Of a stretch of 64,000 nucleotides of DNA, positions 1 through 8,359 are shown in pieces; positions within the stretch are counted from its first letter, which is position 1; every line of letters starts with the position of its first letter. The notes beneath the pieces were generated by a model. It saw only the letters and a program-made list of their open reading frames with translations, did no database searches and was not told the DNA's origin. Made by a program: the position numbers and the translations under genes. Source of the DNA: Duganella aceris (GTDB lineage Bacteria > Pseudomonadota > Gammaproteobacteria > Burkholderiales > Burkholderiaceae_D); the NCBI RefSeq assembly GCF_011090165.1, contig NZ_JAADJT010000008.1:124001-188000 (forward strand). Direction: 5' to 3'.

Positions 1-1128
1 GCCGGCATGCCCTTCGAGCGCTTCCTGGCCGAGCGTATCTTCACGCCGCTGGGCATGGTGGACAGCGCATCGGTGCCCAGCGATTTCATGATCCTGCCCG
101 GCGTCGCCACGCTGCACGTGCCGCAGCCGGACGGCGGCTGGCGGCGCGGCATGTTCCCCAGCGAGGAAGTGCTGGGCGAAGGCGGTATCGTGTCGACCGT
201 CGACGACATGTTGCGCTGGCTGGCCCACCTGCGCGCGCCCGGCATTGTCGGCGGCGCGCACAGCTGGGAGCAGATGCTGGCGCCGGCGCGGCTGAACAAC
301 GGCCTGCTCACCACCTATGCGCTCGGCCTCATGGTGGAGCAATACCGGGGCGTCGATGTGATCCATCATGGCGGCACCGTCATCGGCGGACACTGCCAGA
401 TGCTGACCGTGCCCGGCCATGGGCTGGACGTGATCATCATCTCCAACGGCGCCCAGGTCAGCTTGTTCGACCTCGCCAACCAGGTGATCGAGGCCGTGTT
501 GGGCGAGGAGACGTTCGCGACGGCGCCGCACACGCCGGCCGCGACGGCCGATTTCGCGCCGCTGGCCGGCGCTGTCTATGCTTCGCCGTCCGGCGACCTG
601 GTGGTCGGCTTCGCCGACGCCGACGGCAAGCTGGGACTGCTGGTCCACAATTCGCCGCCGCTCGCGTTGCGGGTGGAGCCGGGCGCACTGCAGCTGGATT
701 TCAATCGCAGCGCGACTGGTCCGTACCGCATCGCCATCGAGCCCTCGCGGCAGGGCGACGCCGCGCCCGCGACATTGATGTTCGAAGACGCCGGTACGCC
801 GCATCAGCTGGAACGCCTGCCGCCTCCGCCCGCGTTGGCGCAGGCGGGCGAGGCGCTGCTGGGACGCTACCTGTCGCCGGACCTGAACGCGACCGCCGCG
901 ATTGTGGCCGACGGCGAGCGCCTGTTGCTCAGGATCGCCGGCGAGTTCGGTTCCAATGTGCTCGACCTGACGCCGTATTCGGCGGAGCTGTTCGGCTGGA
1001 AGTTCGTCGGCGACCTGGCGCCGCTGGGCGGCACCTTGCGCGTCGAACGCGATGGCGGCACGGTCACCGGCGTGCGCCTGAACACCTTGCGCACCCGTCA
1101 TATGTACCTGCAACGCATCGGAAGCTGA
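1..1128 (+). CDS. Serine hydrolase, beta-lactamase/S12 family, 5' partial
   Basis: The frame is open from base 1, so the start and the SxxK nucleophile motif lie before the window. What remains is the C-terminal half of a class C beta-lactamase/PBP-like (S12) fold. It begins with a segment like the usual PLGM region and includes a 'HHGGT' stretch near residue 120 that matches the K/H-[ST]-G-G motif of D-aminopeptidases and MlrB-like peptidases. About 200 further residues form a beta-rich extension like the barrel domains of D-aminopeptidases. The stop codon is separated by one base from the next gene, an M81 peptidase, so the two are almost surely cotranscribed. Substrate inferred, not shown: a peptide or D-amino-acid peptide. 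A beta-lactamase in the resistance sense is less likely in this context. Confidence 0.75.
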   Translation, partial: AGMPFERFLAERIFTPLGMVDSASVPSDFMILPGVATLHVPQPDGGWRRGMFPSEEVLGEGGIVSTVDDMLRWLAHLRAPGIVGGAHSWEQMLAPARLNNGLLTTYALGLMVEQYRGVDVIHHGGTVIGGHCQMLTVPGHGLDVIIISNGAQVSLFDLANQVIEAVLGEETFATAPHTPAATADFAPLAGAVYASPSGDLVVGFADADGKLGLLVHNSPPLALRVEPGALQLDFNRSATGPYRIAIEPSRQGDAAPATLMFEDAGTPHQLERLPPPPALAQAGEALLGRYLSPDLNATAAIVADGERLLLRIAGEFGSNVLDLTPYSAELFGWKFVGDLAPLGGTLRVERDGGTVTGVRLNTLRTRHMYLQRIGS

Positions 1129-1129
1129 C

Positions 1130-2593
1130 ATGAAATTTTTCATCGCCCACCTGGCCACGGAAACCAACACCTTCGCCGCCGCGCCGACCGGGTGGGGCGC
1201 ATTCGAGGAAGTGGGCATCTTCCACGGCGACGCCAGCGTGCGCGAGCCCGAGGGCGCGGGCGCGTTCCTGCATTTCCTGCGCGGCCTGATCGAGGCCGAC
1301 GGCAACGAGGTGGTGGAAAGCCTGTGTACGCTGGCGCAACCGGCCGGCCGCACCGTGCGCGCGGTGTACGAGGCCCTGCGCGACGAGATCCTGGCCGACC
1401 TGCGCGCGGCGCTGCCGGTCGATGCGGTGCAACTGCTGCTGCACGGCGCGATGGCGGCCGATGGTTATGACGACTGCGAGGGTGACCTGGCGGCGCGGAT
1501 CCGCGCGCTGGTCGGGCCTGACGTGCCGATCGGCCTGGAGCTCGACCTGCATTGCCATTTCACCGAACTGATGCAGCGGTCCGCCGACGTGATCGTCGCC
1601 TTCAAGGAGTACCCGCACATCGACACCGACGAGCGCGGGCGCGAGCTGTATCGGCTGCTGGTCGCTACGGCGGCCGGCCGCGTCAAGCCGGTCACCGCGG
1701 TGTTCGACTGCAAGATGGCCGGCCTGTGGCACACCACGCGCGAGCCGATGCAAGGCTTCGTGCGGCGCATGCAGGCGGCCGAGCGCGAGCCCGGCGTGCT
1801 GTCGGTCTCGCTCGGCCATGGCTTCCCCTGGGGCGACGTGCCGCAGGCGGGAGCCAAGCTGTGGGTGGTCAGCGACAACGACCCGGCGCTGGCGCGCGCG
1901 GTGGCGGACAGGCTGGGCGCGGAGTTCTGGGCGCTGCGAGAGCGCATCGGCGCGCAACCGATCGGCATCGACGAGGCGCTGGACGGCACGTGGGCGGGGC
2001 AGGGGCCGGTGGTGCTGGCCGATATCGCCGACAATCCCGGCGGCGGCGCGGCCGGCGATTCCACCTTCATCCTGCGCCGTCTGGTCGAACGCGGCATCGG
2101 CGACGTCGCGCTCGGCGCGCTGTGGGATCCGGGCGCCATCCATATCTGCAAGAGCGCGGGCGTGGGGGCGCAACTGGCGCTGCGCATCGGCGGCAAGTGC
2201 GGGCCGGCGTCCGGCCAGCCGGTCGACCTGCGGGTCAGCGTGCGCGCCATCGTTGAGAACCATAGCCAGCGGGCGCTCGGCACGCGCGAGCGGCTGGGCG
2301 ATTGCGTCTGGGTCGAGGCGGCGAATGGCCTGCACATTTTGCTGGCGTCGATCCGCACCCAGACCTACGGCGCCGACGCCTTCACCGGCGCCGGCATCAC
2401 GCTTGCGGACAAATCCTTCGTAGTGGTCAAGTCGACCCAGCACTTCCATGCCGAATTCGCGCCGCTGGCGAGAAAAGTGCTGTACGTGTCGACGCCGGGG
2501 GCGATGAACTTCGACTTCGCCGCCATTCCGTACGCGCTGCGTTCGCCCGACTACTGGCCGCGCGTCGCCGCGCCGCACGGCGCAGGAATTTAG
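1130..2593 (+). CDS. M81 family metallopeptidase, MlrC-like
   Basis: A 487-residue protein of full family length (M81; the type member MlrC opens and degrades linearised microcystin). Candidate metal and catalytic residues are visible as E11, H105 (LLLHGAM), D139 and H141 (LDLHCH), and H163 (YPHIDTDERG). Their spacing is the same as that recalled for MlrC residues E56, H150, D184, H186 and H208 (constant offset of 45). There is no signal peptide, so it should be cytoplasmic. It follows the serine hydrolase by one base and precedes the XRE-cupin regulator and D-amino-acid dehydrogenase, which suggests uptake and breakdown of unusual peptides. Most M81 proteins outside microcystin degraders have unknown substrates. 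Confidence 0.85.
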   Translation: MKFFIAHLATETNTFAAAPTGWGAFEEVGIFHGDASVREPEGAGAFLHFLRGLIEADGNEVVESLCTLAQPAGRTVRAVYEALRDEILADLRAALPVDAVQLLLHGAMAADGYDDCEGDLAARIRALVGPDVPIGLELDLHCHFTELMQRSADVIVAFKEYPHIDTDERGRELYRLLVATAAGRVKPVTAVFDCKMAGLWHTTREPMQGFVRRMQAAEREPGVLSVSLGHGFPWGDVPQAGAKLWVVSDNDPALARAVADRLGAEFWALRERIGAQPIGIDEALDGTWAGQGPVVLADIADNPGGGAAGDSTFILRRLVERGIGDVALGALWDPGAIHICKSAGVGAQLALRIGGKCGPASGQPVDLRVSVRAIVENHSQRALGTRERLGDCVWVEAANGLHILLASIRTQTYGADAFTGAGITLADKSFVVVKSTQHFHAEFAPLARKVLYVSTPGAMNFDFAAIPYALRSPDYWPRVAAPHGAGI

Positions 2594-2599
2594 CGTCCT

Positions 2600-2649
2600 G
2601 GAAATTAGACCATGTCTGGTTTTCAATTTCCGCAAGCCCGATCTATAAT
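2600..2649 (+). promoter_or_regulatory. Promoter/operator of the XRE-cupin gene
   Basis: A perfect -10 hexamer TATAAT lies at 2644-2649, 22 bases before the chosen start, with only a weak -35 (TTTCAA, 2621-2626, 17-base spacing). The -35 region is covered by an inverted repeat, GGAAATT at 2600-2606 and AATTTCC at 2625-2631, with an inner AGAC/GTCT pair at 2607-2617. A repressor bound here would block its own promoter, so autoregulation by the XRE protein is likely. GGAAATT recurs at 3444-3450 before the oxidoreductase gene. Confidence 0.55.
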
Positions 2650-2671
2650 AGCGGTTCTTGAGAGGACTAGC

Positions 2672-3391
2672 ATGGCGACAAAGCGCGCGATCAATCACGG
2701 AGCGGAACGGGACGGAAACCTGGGCGAATCGCTCAAGCGGATCCGTAAGGAACGCGGCATGACGCTGATCGAGGCGGGCGAGAAGAGCGGCATGCCGATG
2801 TCCACCATCTCCAAGATCGAAAACAACAAGATGTCGCTCAGCTACGACAAGCTGCTGCGCATCTGCACCGCGCTCGACATCGACATCTCCGAGTTGTTCA
2901 GCGGCGCGCCGGCGGCTGAAAAAACGCCGCCGCGCGCATCGACCGGACGCAGGAGCATCAACCGGCGCGGCACCGGCTACGCCATCGACACCCCCAACTA
3001 TTCGCACCTGTACCCTGCGGCCGACTTGCTGAACAAACGCTCGGTGCCCATCTTCGCCCAGATCCACGCGCGCTCGCTGGCCGAGTTCGGCGAGATGATC
3101 CGCCATCCCGGCGAGGAGTTCGCCGTCGTCCTCGAAGGCACGGTCGACCTGTACACCGACCTGTACGCGCCGGCGCGGCTGCAGACCGGCGATTCCATCT
3201 ACTTCGACAGCGGCATGGCGCACGCCTACATCGCGGTCGGCGACGCGCCGTGCCGGATACTCTCGGTCTGCACCTCCGACGAGCCGAATTCCGAAGTGAT
3301 GTTCGGGTCGCTGGCCGACCAGCCGGCGGCCGAAACGGCACCCGCCGCCGAGGCGCCCGCCGCGCCCGCCCGGAAAAAAGCCAGGAAGTAA
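2672..3391 (+). CDS. XRE-family regulator with C-terminal cupin domain
   Basis: A 239-residue DNA-binding regulator. The lambda-repressor-like helix-turn-helix spans about residues 15-75 (KRIRKERGMTLIEAGEKSG, then MSTISKIENNKMSLSY). A cupin-2 domain follows at about residues 140-205 (HPGEEFAVVLEGTVDLYTD), and a low-complexity Ala/Pro and Lys tail ends the protein. The ATG at 2672 is preferred because AGAGGA precedes it at Shine-Dalgarno distance; an upstream ATG at 2612 would lie inside the operator. Family members such as PuuR-like and SutR-like proteins sense small amines, amino acids or sulfur compounds. It probably regulates itself and the downstream DauA-like gene. Confidence 0.85.
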   Translation: MATKRAINHGAERDGNLGESLKRIRKERGMTLIEAGEKSGMPMSTISKIENNKMSLSYDKLLRICTALDIDISELFSGAPAAEKTPPRASTGRRSINRRGTGYAIDTPNYSHLYPAADLLNKRSVPIFAQIHARSLAEFGEMIRHPGEEFAVVLEGTVDLYTDLYAPARLQTGDSIYFDSGMAHAYIAVGDAPCRILSVCTSDEPNSEVMFGSLADQPAAETAPAAEAPAAPARKKARK

Positions 3392-3426
3392 GTCGCCCAT
3401 CCCGCACGGTCGTCCTGACCAATGTG

Positions 3427-3538
3427 GAAAAATTTTCTAATTCGGAAATTATAAGCATAAAGTCCTTGCCTGCGCGTTCGCAGTCGCATATCTTTCATGT
3501 ACAGAATAATTTTCTTAATTTGAAAATATGGGAATTCC
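3427..3538. promoter_or_regulatory. AT-rich operator region before the D-amino-acid dehydrogenase gene
   Basis: The 147-base gap between the regulator and the oxidoreductase gene is much richer in A+T than its surroundings. It holds GAAAAATTTTC (3427-3437), a second copy of GGAAATT (3444-3450) shared with the operator before the regulator gene, an inverted pair TTTTC/GAAAA (3510-3514 and 3522-3526), and the palindrome GGAATTCC directly before the start codon. A binding region for the XRE-cupin protein is inferred from the shared half-site. Confidence 0.4.
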
Positions 3539-4672
3539 ATGGGTCACAAGACTGCAGACTTCATCGTCATCGGCGCAGGCATAGGCGGCGCGTCGGTCGC
3601 CTACTGGCTGTCGCAGCAGGCGCGCGTCATCGTGCTGGAAGGCGAGGCCCAGCCGGGCTATCACAGCACCGGACGGTCTGCGGCGTTGTTCATGGAAAGC
3701 TATGGGCCGGCGCAGGTGCGGGCGCTGACCCGGGCCAGCCTGGACTTCTTCAGGAATCCCCCGGCCGGGTTCTGCGACCAGGCACTGATGTCGCCGCGCG
3801 GCGCGTTCGTGTTCGCGGGACCCGGCCAGGAGCGGGAACTCGACGCACACGAGGCGTCGGCGCGCCTGACCTCGTCGATGGTGGAGCGGCTGGACGCGCA
3901 GTCCGCGCTGGCATTCCTGCCGGTGTTGCGGCCTGGTGAGGTGATCGGCGGCGTGCTGGAAAAGGATGCCGCCGACATCGACGTCGACGCCCTGTTGCAG
4001 GGCTTCCTGCGCGGCGCCCGGCGGCACGGCGGCCTGACGGTCAACGATGCCGCCGTGACCGGCATGCGGCACAGCGCCGGCGTCTGGACCGTGGCCACCG
4101 CCAAGGGCAGCTACCAGGCACCGGTGGTGGTGAACGCGGCCGGCGCCTGGGCCGACGAGGTGGCGCGCCTGGCCGGCGCCGATCCGGTGGGACTGGTGCC
4201 GAAGCGCCGCTCGGCCTTCATCTTCGCGCCGCCGGAGCACATCGCCAGCGCCCACTGGCCGCTGTTCCTCGACGTGCTCGAATCCTTCTACATCAAGCCG
4301 GACGCCGGCATGCTGCTCGGCTCGCCCTGCAACGCCGATCCGGCGCCGCCGCACGACGTGCAGGCGGAGGATCTCGACATCGCGATCGCGATCGACAACA
4401 TCGAGCGCCTGACGACATTGCGCATCCGCCGTCCGAGCCACGTGTGGGCGGGTTTGCGCAGCTTCGTGGCCGACGGCGAGCTGGTGGGCGGTTTCGACAG
4501 CAAGTTGCCGGGTTTCTTCTGGGCCGCCGCGCAGGGCGGCTACGGCATCCAGTCGGCGCCGGGTGCGGGGCGCTGTTATGCTTCAGTGCTGCTGGAGCAG
4601 GGCATCCCCGCCGGGATGAGCGCGTTCGGCTTCGATCCGGCGCTGATCAGTCCCGCGCGCTTCCAACCCTGA
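3539..4672 (+). CDS. FAD-dependent D-amino-acid dehydrogenase, DauA-like
   Basis: A 377-residue DAO-family flavoenzyme. The N-terminal Rossmann motif GAGIGG is at about residues 12-17, followed by the GYHSTGRSAA segment holding the flavin-loop histidine (H42). Long stretches resemble Pseudomonas D-arginine dehydrogenase DauA (VRALT.AS..FF.NPPAGFC, KRRSAFIFAPP, GLRSFVADG, AAQGGYGIQ). The reaction would be oxidation of a D-amino acid to the 2-oxo acid and ammonia, passing electrons to a quinone rather than oxygen. By recalled alignment, the active-site tyrosine after GRSAA in DauA is Phe here, so specificity may differ. No dauB partner is visible. The next gene starts 10 bases downstream. Confidence 0.8.
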   Translation: MGHKTADFIVIGAGIGGASVAYWLSQQARVIVLEGEAQPGYHSTGRSAALFMESYGPAQVRALTRASLDFFRNPPAGFCDQALMSPRGAFVFAGPGQERELDAHEASARLTSSMVERLDAQSALAFLPVLRPGEVIGGVLEKDAADIDVDALLQGFLRGARRHGGLTVNDAAVTGMRHSAGVWTVATAKGSYQAPVVVNAAGAWADEVARLAGADPVGLVPKRRSAFIFAPPEHIASAHWPLFLDVLESFYIKPDAGMLLGSPCNADPAPPHDVQAEDLDIAIAIDNIERLTTLRIRRPSHVWAGLRSFVADGELVGGFDSKLPGFFWAAAQGGYGIQSAPGAGRCYASVLLEQGIPAGMSAFGFDPALISPARFQP

Positions 4673-4681
4673 GGGGGAGTA

Positions 4682-5494
4682 ATGCAAATAAATCGAGAAC
4701 GAGCTTGCACCGCCATTCCGGCCCCGCCGAGCCTGGCCGCCGTGCTGGCCGAATATGCATGGGCGCGCGACACGGTTGGCGAATCCGGCGCCGCAGTGTA
4801 TCGGCTGCACGGCAAGCCTGCCGCGCCGGAGTTATTTCTGAAGCACGGCCGGGACGCTGTTGCCGACGACATCGGCCAGGAGGAGTCGAGACTGCGGTGG
4901 CTGGCGCAACATGTCGGCGCGCCGACGGTCGTACAATTCCATCGCACGCACAATGAAGCCTGGCTATTGATGACGGCGATGGCGGGCCAATCGGCGTATC
5001 AGCTTTTGACGGCACGTCCAGAAATGTCCGTCGCCGTTGTCGATGCGCTCGCGGCGTTCCTGCGCCGGCTGCACGCGATTCCAGTCAGCGCATGCCCATT
5101 CAGCGCCGATCATACCCTCCGGCTGGCGGTCGCCCGGGCACGAATCGATGCAGGTCTGGTTGACGAAGACGACTTCGATGAAGCGCGGGACGGCTGGACC
5201 GCCGAACAGGTATGGGACGCCATGCAGCGCCTGCTGCCGCTTGTGCCCGACCCGGTCGTCACGCATGGCGACTATTCGCTGGACAATCTGTTTCTCCGCG
5301 ACGGGGAAATGGTCGGCTGCATCGATGCCGGGCGGGTCGGCATCGCCGATCGTTACCAGGACCTGGCCATCATGTGGAATTGCCTCGGCGAGTTCGACGC
5401 TTCACTCCAACAGCGATTCTTCACGCAATACGGCATCGACACACTTGACCAACGCAAGCTGCAATTCCACCTGATGCTGGACGAATTGTTTTAA
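4682..5494 (+). CDS. Aminoglycoside 3'-phosphotransferase-like kinase
   Basis: A 270-residue APH(3')-type kinase of normal family length. The catalytic loop HGDYSLDN has D197 as catalytic base, and the metal-binding DAGR motif has D215. Their 18-residue spacing equals D190/D208 of APH(3')-IIIa. DRYQDLAIMW and the C-terminal ending LMLDELF also match the APH(3') family. The predicted reaction is ATP-dependent 3'-O-phosphorylation of kanamycin/neomycin-type aminoglycosides. It lies 10 bases after the oxidoreductase gene, with no mobile element next to it, so it looks like an intrinsic chromosomal gene. A different physiological substrate is possible. Confidence 0.82.
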   Translation: MQINRERACTAIPAPPSLAAVLAEYAWARDTVGESGAAVYRLHGKPAAPELFLKHGRDAVADDIGQEESRLRWLAQHVGAPTVVQFHRTHNEAWLLMTAMAGQSAYQLLTARPEMSVAVVDALAAFLRRLHAIPVSACPFSADHTLRLAVARARIDAGLVDEDDFDEARDGWTAEQVWDAMQRLLPLVPDPVVTHGDYSLDNLFLRDGEMVGCIDAGRVGIADRYQDLAIMWNCLGEFDASLQQRFFTQYGIDTLDQRKLQFHLMLDELF

Positions 5495-5519
5495 TTCGTC
5501 GGCTCCTGCGATATCGATT

Positions 5520-8159
5520 GTGGTATCGGCGGCGACAAATAAGTTATTGGTGCGAGCGGCGGTCGGTGCGCTCATGGTGGCGGCCGTGTTTCCGCTGGCC
5601 GCCCATGGCGCCGATCCGCAGGCCGAGGCCGAAGCGCTGGCGCGCGGACTGGTCGCGCAAATGTCGCTGGACGAAAAAATCGATCAACTGCTGAACGTGG
5701 CGCCGGCCTTGCCGCGTCTCGGCGTTCCAGCATACAACTGGTGGACCGAGTCGCTGCACGGCGCGCTCGGGCCGCTGCCCACCACCAATTTCCCCGAACC
5801 GATCGGCCTTGCCGCCAGCTTCGACGCGCCCTTGCTGCAACAGGTGGCCGCTGCGATCAGCGTCGAAGTGCGCGCGCTGCACACGCTGGGACGCGAGACC
5901 GGCCACCTGGGCCGCATCGGCACCGGCCTGGACACATGGTCGCCCAACATCAATATCTTCCGCGACCCGCGCTGGGGAAGGGGCCAGGAAACCTATGGCG
6001 AAGATCCGCACCTGACGGCGGCGCTGGGCGTCGCCTTCATTCGCGGCATGCAGGGGCCGAACCCGGACCTGCCGGACGTGGTCGCCACGCCCAAGCACTT
6101 CGCGGTGCACAGCGGCCCGGAGTCCACCCGCCACACGGCCGATGTGTTCGTCTCCGCGCACGATCTGGAAGACACCTATCTGCCGGCCTTCCGCGCGGCG
6201 ATCGTCGACGCCAGGGCCGGCTCGATCATGTGCGCCTACAACCGCATCAACGGCCAGCCGGCCTGCGGCAGCGATCTGCTGATGAAGCAGCATCTGCGCG
6301 GCGCCTGGGGTTTCAAGGGCTATGTGGTGTCCGACTGCGATGCGGTGACCGATATCGCGGAGCAGCACAAGTACGCGCCCGATCCCGCCGCCGCCGTGGC
6401 GGTGGCGCTGAAGGCCGGCACCGACAACGAGTGCAACACCAGGACGCTGAACGAGACCCCGGGCCTGGGCGCGCGCTATCGCGAAGCCTGGCAGCGCGGC
6501 CTGATCGGCATGGGCGACATCGACCAGGCGCTGGTGCGGCTGTTCTCGGCGCGCTACCGCAACGGCGACCTGGCCGGCCTGCCGCAGCGCGAGCGCAAGG
6601 CGGTGCCGGTCAGCGCGATCGGCACGCCGGCGCACCAGGCGCTGGCGCTGCAGGCGGCGACCCGCAGCCTGGTGATGCTGAAGAACGATGGCGTGCTGCC
6701 GTTCAAGCCCGGCCTGAAGCTGGCCGTGATCGGCCCGCTGGCCGACGCCACCCGCGTCCTGCGCGGTAATTATTCGTCGACCTTGTCGGCGCCGCCGGTG
6801 TCGGTGGTGGACGGCCTGCGCCAGTTGCTGCCGAAGGCGCAGATCACGCTGGTGCCGGCCGGCCCGTCGATCACCGACGGCGACCCGGTGCCGGCGACCG
6901 CGCTGCGCACGCCGGACGGCCGACCGGGCCTGCGCGCCGAGTACTATAACCGCAACGGCGAGCAGTACGACGGCAAGCCGGCCGTGACCCGCGTCGAACC
7001 GGGGATGGCGTCGCGCGGGCTGGAATTCAAGGCGGTGGCGGACCATCACAAGATCGTCTGGAGCGGTTACCTGCTGGCGCCGGAGACCGGCTTGTACCGG
7101 CTGGGCGTCAGCGGCGTGAAGGGCGCGCTGAGCTCCGGCGCCGAGCGCCTTGTGGAAGCCAGCGCGTATTCGCAATGGGCCGAACCGCTGCAACTGCGTG
7201 ACGTGCGGCTGGAGAAGGGACAACGCTACCCGCTGCGCTTCGAGGCGGAAAGCGGCAACAGCGGCGTGCCCGGCCTGTTTTGGAAACGCATCGCGGCCGA
7301 CGCCGACGCCGAGCTCCGGCAGCGGACCGCCAATGCCGACGCCATCGTGGCCGTGGTCGGCCTGACCTCGGACCTGGAAGGCGAGGAGATGGCGCTGAAG
7401 GTCGACGGCTTCGCCGGCGGCGACAAGACGTCGCTGGACCTGCCCGCCGACCAGCGGCGCCTGCTGGAGCGCGCCAAGGCGCTGGGCAAGCCGCTGGTGG
7501 TGGTGCTGATGAACGGCAGCGCGCTCGATCTGTCGTGGGCCAGGGACAACGCCTCGGCCATCCTGGAAGCCTGGTATCCCGGGCAGGCGGGTGGGCTGGC
7601 GGTCGCCAATGTCCTGACCGGCCGCGCAGATCCGGGCGGGCGCTTGCCGCTGACCTTCTACCGCAGCCTGGCGGACCTGCCGCCGTTCGACGACTACGGC
7701 ATGCGCGGCCGAACCTATCGTTACTACACCGGCACGCCGGTATATCCCTTCGGCGCCGGCCTGAGCTACACCAGCTTCCGCTATACGCCGTTGCGGATCG
7801 TGCCATTGGACGCCGCGGCGGAAAACGGAGTCGAGGTCAGCACCGAGATCAGCAACACCGGCGGGCGCGACGGCGACGAGGTGGCGCAGCTGTACCTGAC
7901 GCCGCCGCAGTCCGAGGGCGCGCCACGATTGGCGCTGCGCGGTTTCCAGCGGGTGACGCTGAAGGCGGGCGAGCAGCGCCGCATCAGCTTCCGCCTGTCG
8001 CCGCGCGACCTGAGTTTCGTCAGCCGCGATGGTGTGCGGCAGCTGACGCCGGGACAGTACGGCGTCAGCGTCGGCTCCGGCCAGCCGGGCACCGGCGTGG
8101 CGGGACAGCAGGCGCAACTGGTGCTGAACCAGGGCGCGACATTGGAACTCGGGCGCTAG
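5520..8159 (+). CDS. GH3 beta-xylosidase/beta-glucosidase with PA14 insert
   Basis: An 879-residue secreted glycoside hydrolase. It has a signal peptide (residues 1-30, ending AAHGA), then the GH3 barrel with WWTESLHG, KHFAVHSGPE and VVSDCDA, where D272 is the expected nucleophile. The second GH3 domain carries a PA14 insertion (from about residue 469, GLRAEYYNRNGEQYDG), and the protein ends with a fibronectin-III-like domain. The WTESLHG.L and SGPE signatures place it with the xylan 1,4-beta-xylosidase/arabinofuranosidase branch of GH3. The GTG start at 5520 has no clear ribosome-binding site; GTG at 5550 is an alternative that still keeps a signal peptide. Exo-acting release of xylose or glucose in the periplasm is inferred. 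Confidence 0.88.
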   Translation: MVSAATNKLLVRAAVGALMVAAVFPLAAHGADPQAEAEALARGLVAQMSLDEKIDQLLNVAPALPRLGVPAYNWWTESLHGALGPLPTTNFPEPIGLAASFDAPLLQQVAAAISVEVRALHTLGRETGHLGRIGTGLDTWSPNINIFRDPRWGRGQETYGEDPHLTAALGVAFIRGMQGPNPDLPDVVATPKHFAVHSGPESTRHTADVFVSAHDLEDTYLPAFRAAIVDARAGSIMCAYNRINGQPACGSDLLMKQHLRGAWGFKGYVVSDCDAVTDIAEQHKYAPDPAAAVAVALKAGTDNECNTRTLNETPGLGARYREAWQRGLIGMGDIDQALVRLFSARYRNGDLAGLPQRERKAVPVSAIGTPAHQALALQAATRSLVMLKNDGVLPFKPGLKLAVIGPLADATRVLRGNYSSTLSAPPVSVVDGLRQLLPKAQITLVPAGPSITDGDPVPATALRTPDGRPGLRAEYYNRNGEQYDGKPAVTRVEPGMASRGLEFKAVADHHKIVWSGYLLAPETGLYRLGVSGVKGALSSGAERLVEASAYSQWAEPLQLRDVRLEKGQRYPLRFEAESGNSGVPGLFWKRIAADADAELRQRTANADAIVAVVGLTSDLEGEEMALKVDGFAGGDKTSLDLPADQRRLLERAKALGKPLVVVLMNGSALDLSWARDNASAILEAWYPGQAGGLAVANVLTGRADPGGRLPLTFYRSLADLPPFDDYGMRGRTYRYYTGTPVYPFGAGLSYTSFRYTPLRIVPLDAAAENGVEVSTEISNTGGRDGDEVAQLYLTPPQSEGAPRLALRGFQRVTLKAGEQRRISFRLSPRDLSFVSRDGVRQLTPGQYGVSVGSGQPGTGVAGQQAQLVLNQGATLELGR

Positions 8160-8237
8160 CCGCCACTGCAATTCTCAACACCGATGGCTGCCTGTGGTTA
8201 AACGGCAACCTTAAACGCGCGAATCGGTGAGATTATT

Positions 8238-8251
8238 TGTTAACGCTAACA
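8238..8251. promoter_or_regulatory. LacI-family-type operator upstream of TonB receptor
   Basis: TGTTAACGCTAACA is a 14-base near-perfect palindrome (one mismatched pair) with the central CG typical of LacI/GalR/CcpA-type operators. It lies 109 bases before the receptor start. No LacI-family gene is in the window, so the regulator must be elsewhere. Confidence 0.65.
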
Positions 8252-8359
8252 TCATTTGGAGGAAGACCGCCCACATACCCCGTAGCACCCAGAAGCATCA
8301 GCGCGCCGGCTCACCGCCGGACGACGCCGCTCTTAAATAAAATAACAGGAGATTTCACC

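Noticed and set aside
2612..2671. Upstream ATG (2612) as start of the XRE-cupin gene
   Set aside because: It would place translation inside the promoter and operator; the ATG at 2672 has AGAGGA at proper distance and starts a typical N-terminus.
5544..8171. An 875-codon minus-strand frame opposite the GH3 gene
   Set aside because: Composition is Arg/Gln/Ala-rich with no domain; the plus strand encodes a complete GH3 enzyme over the same bases.
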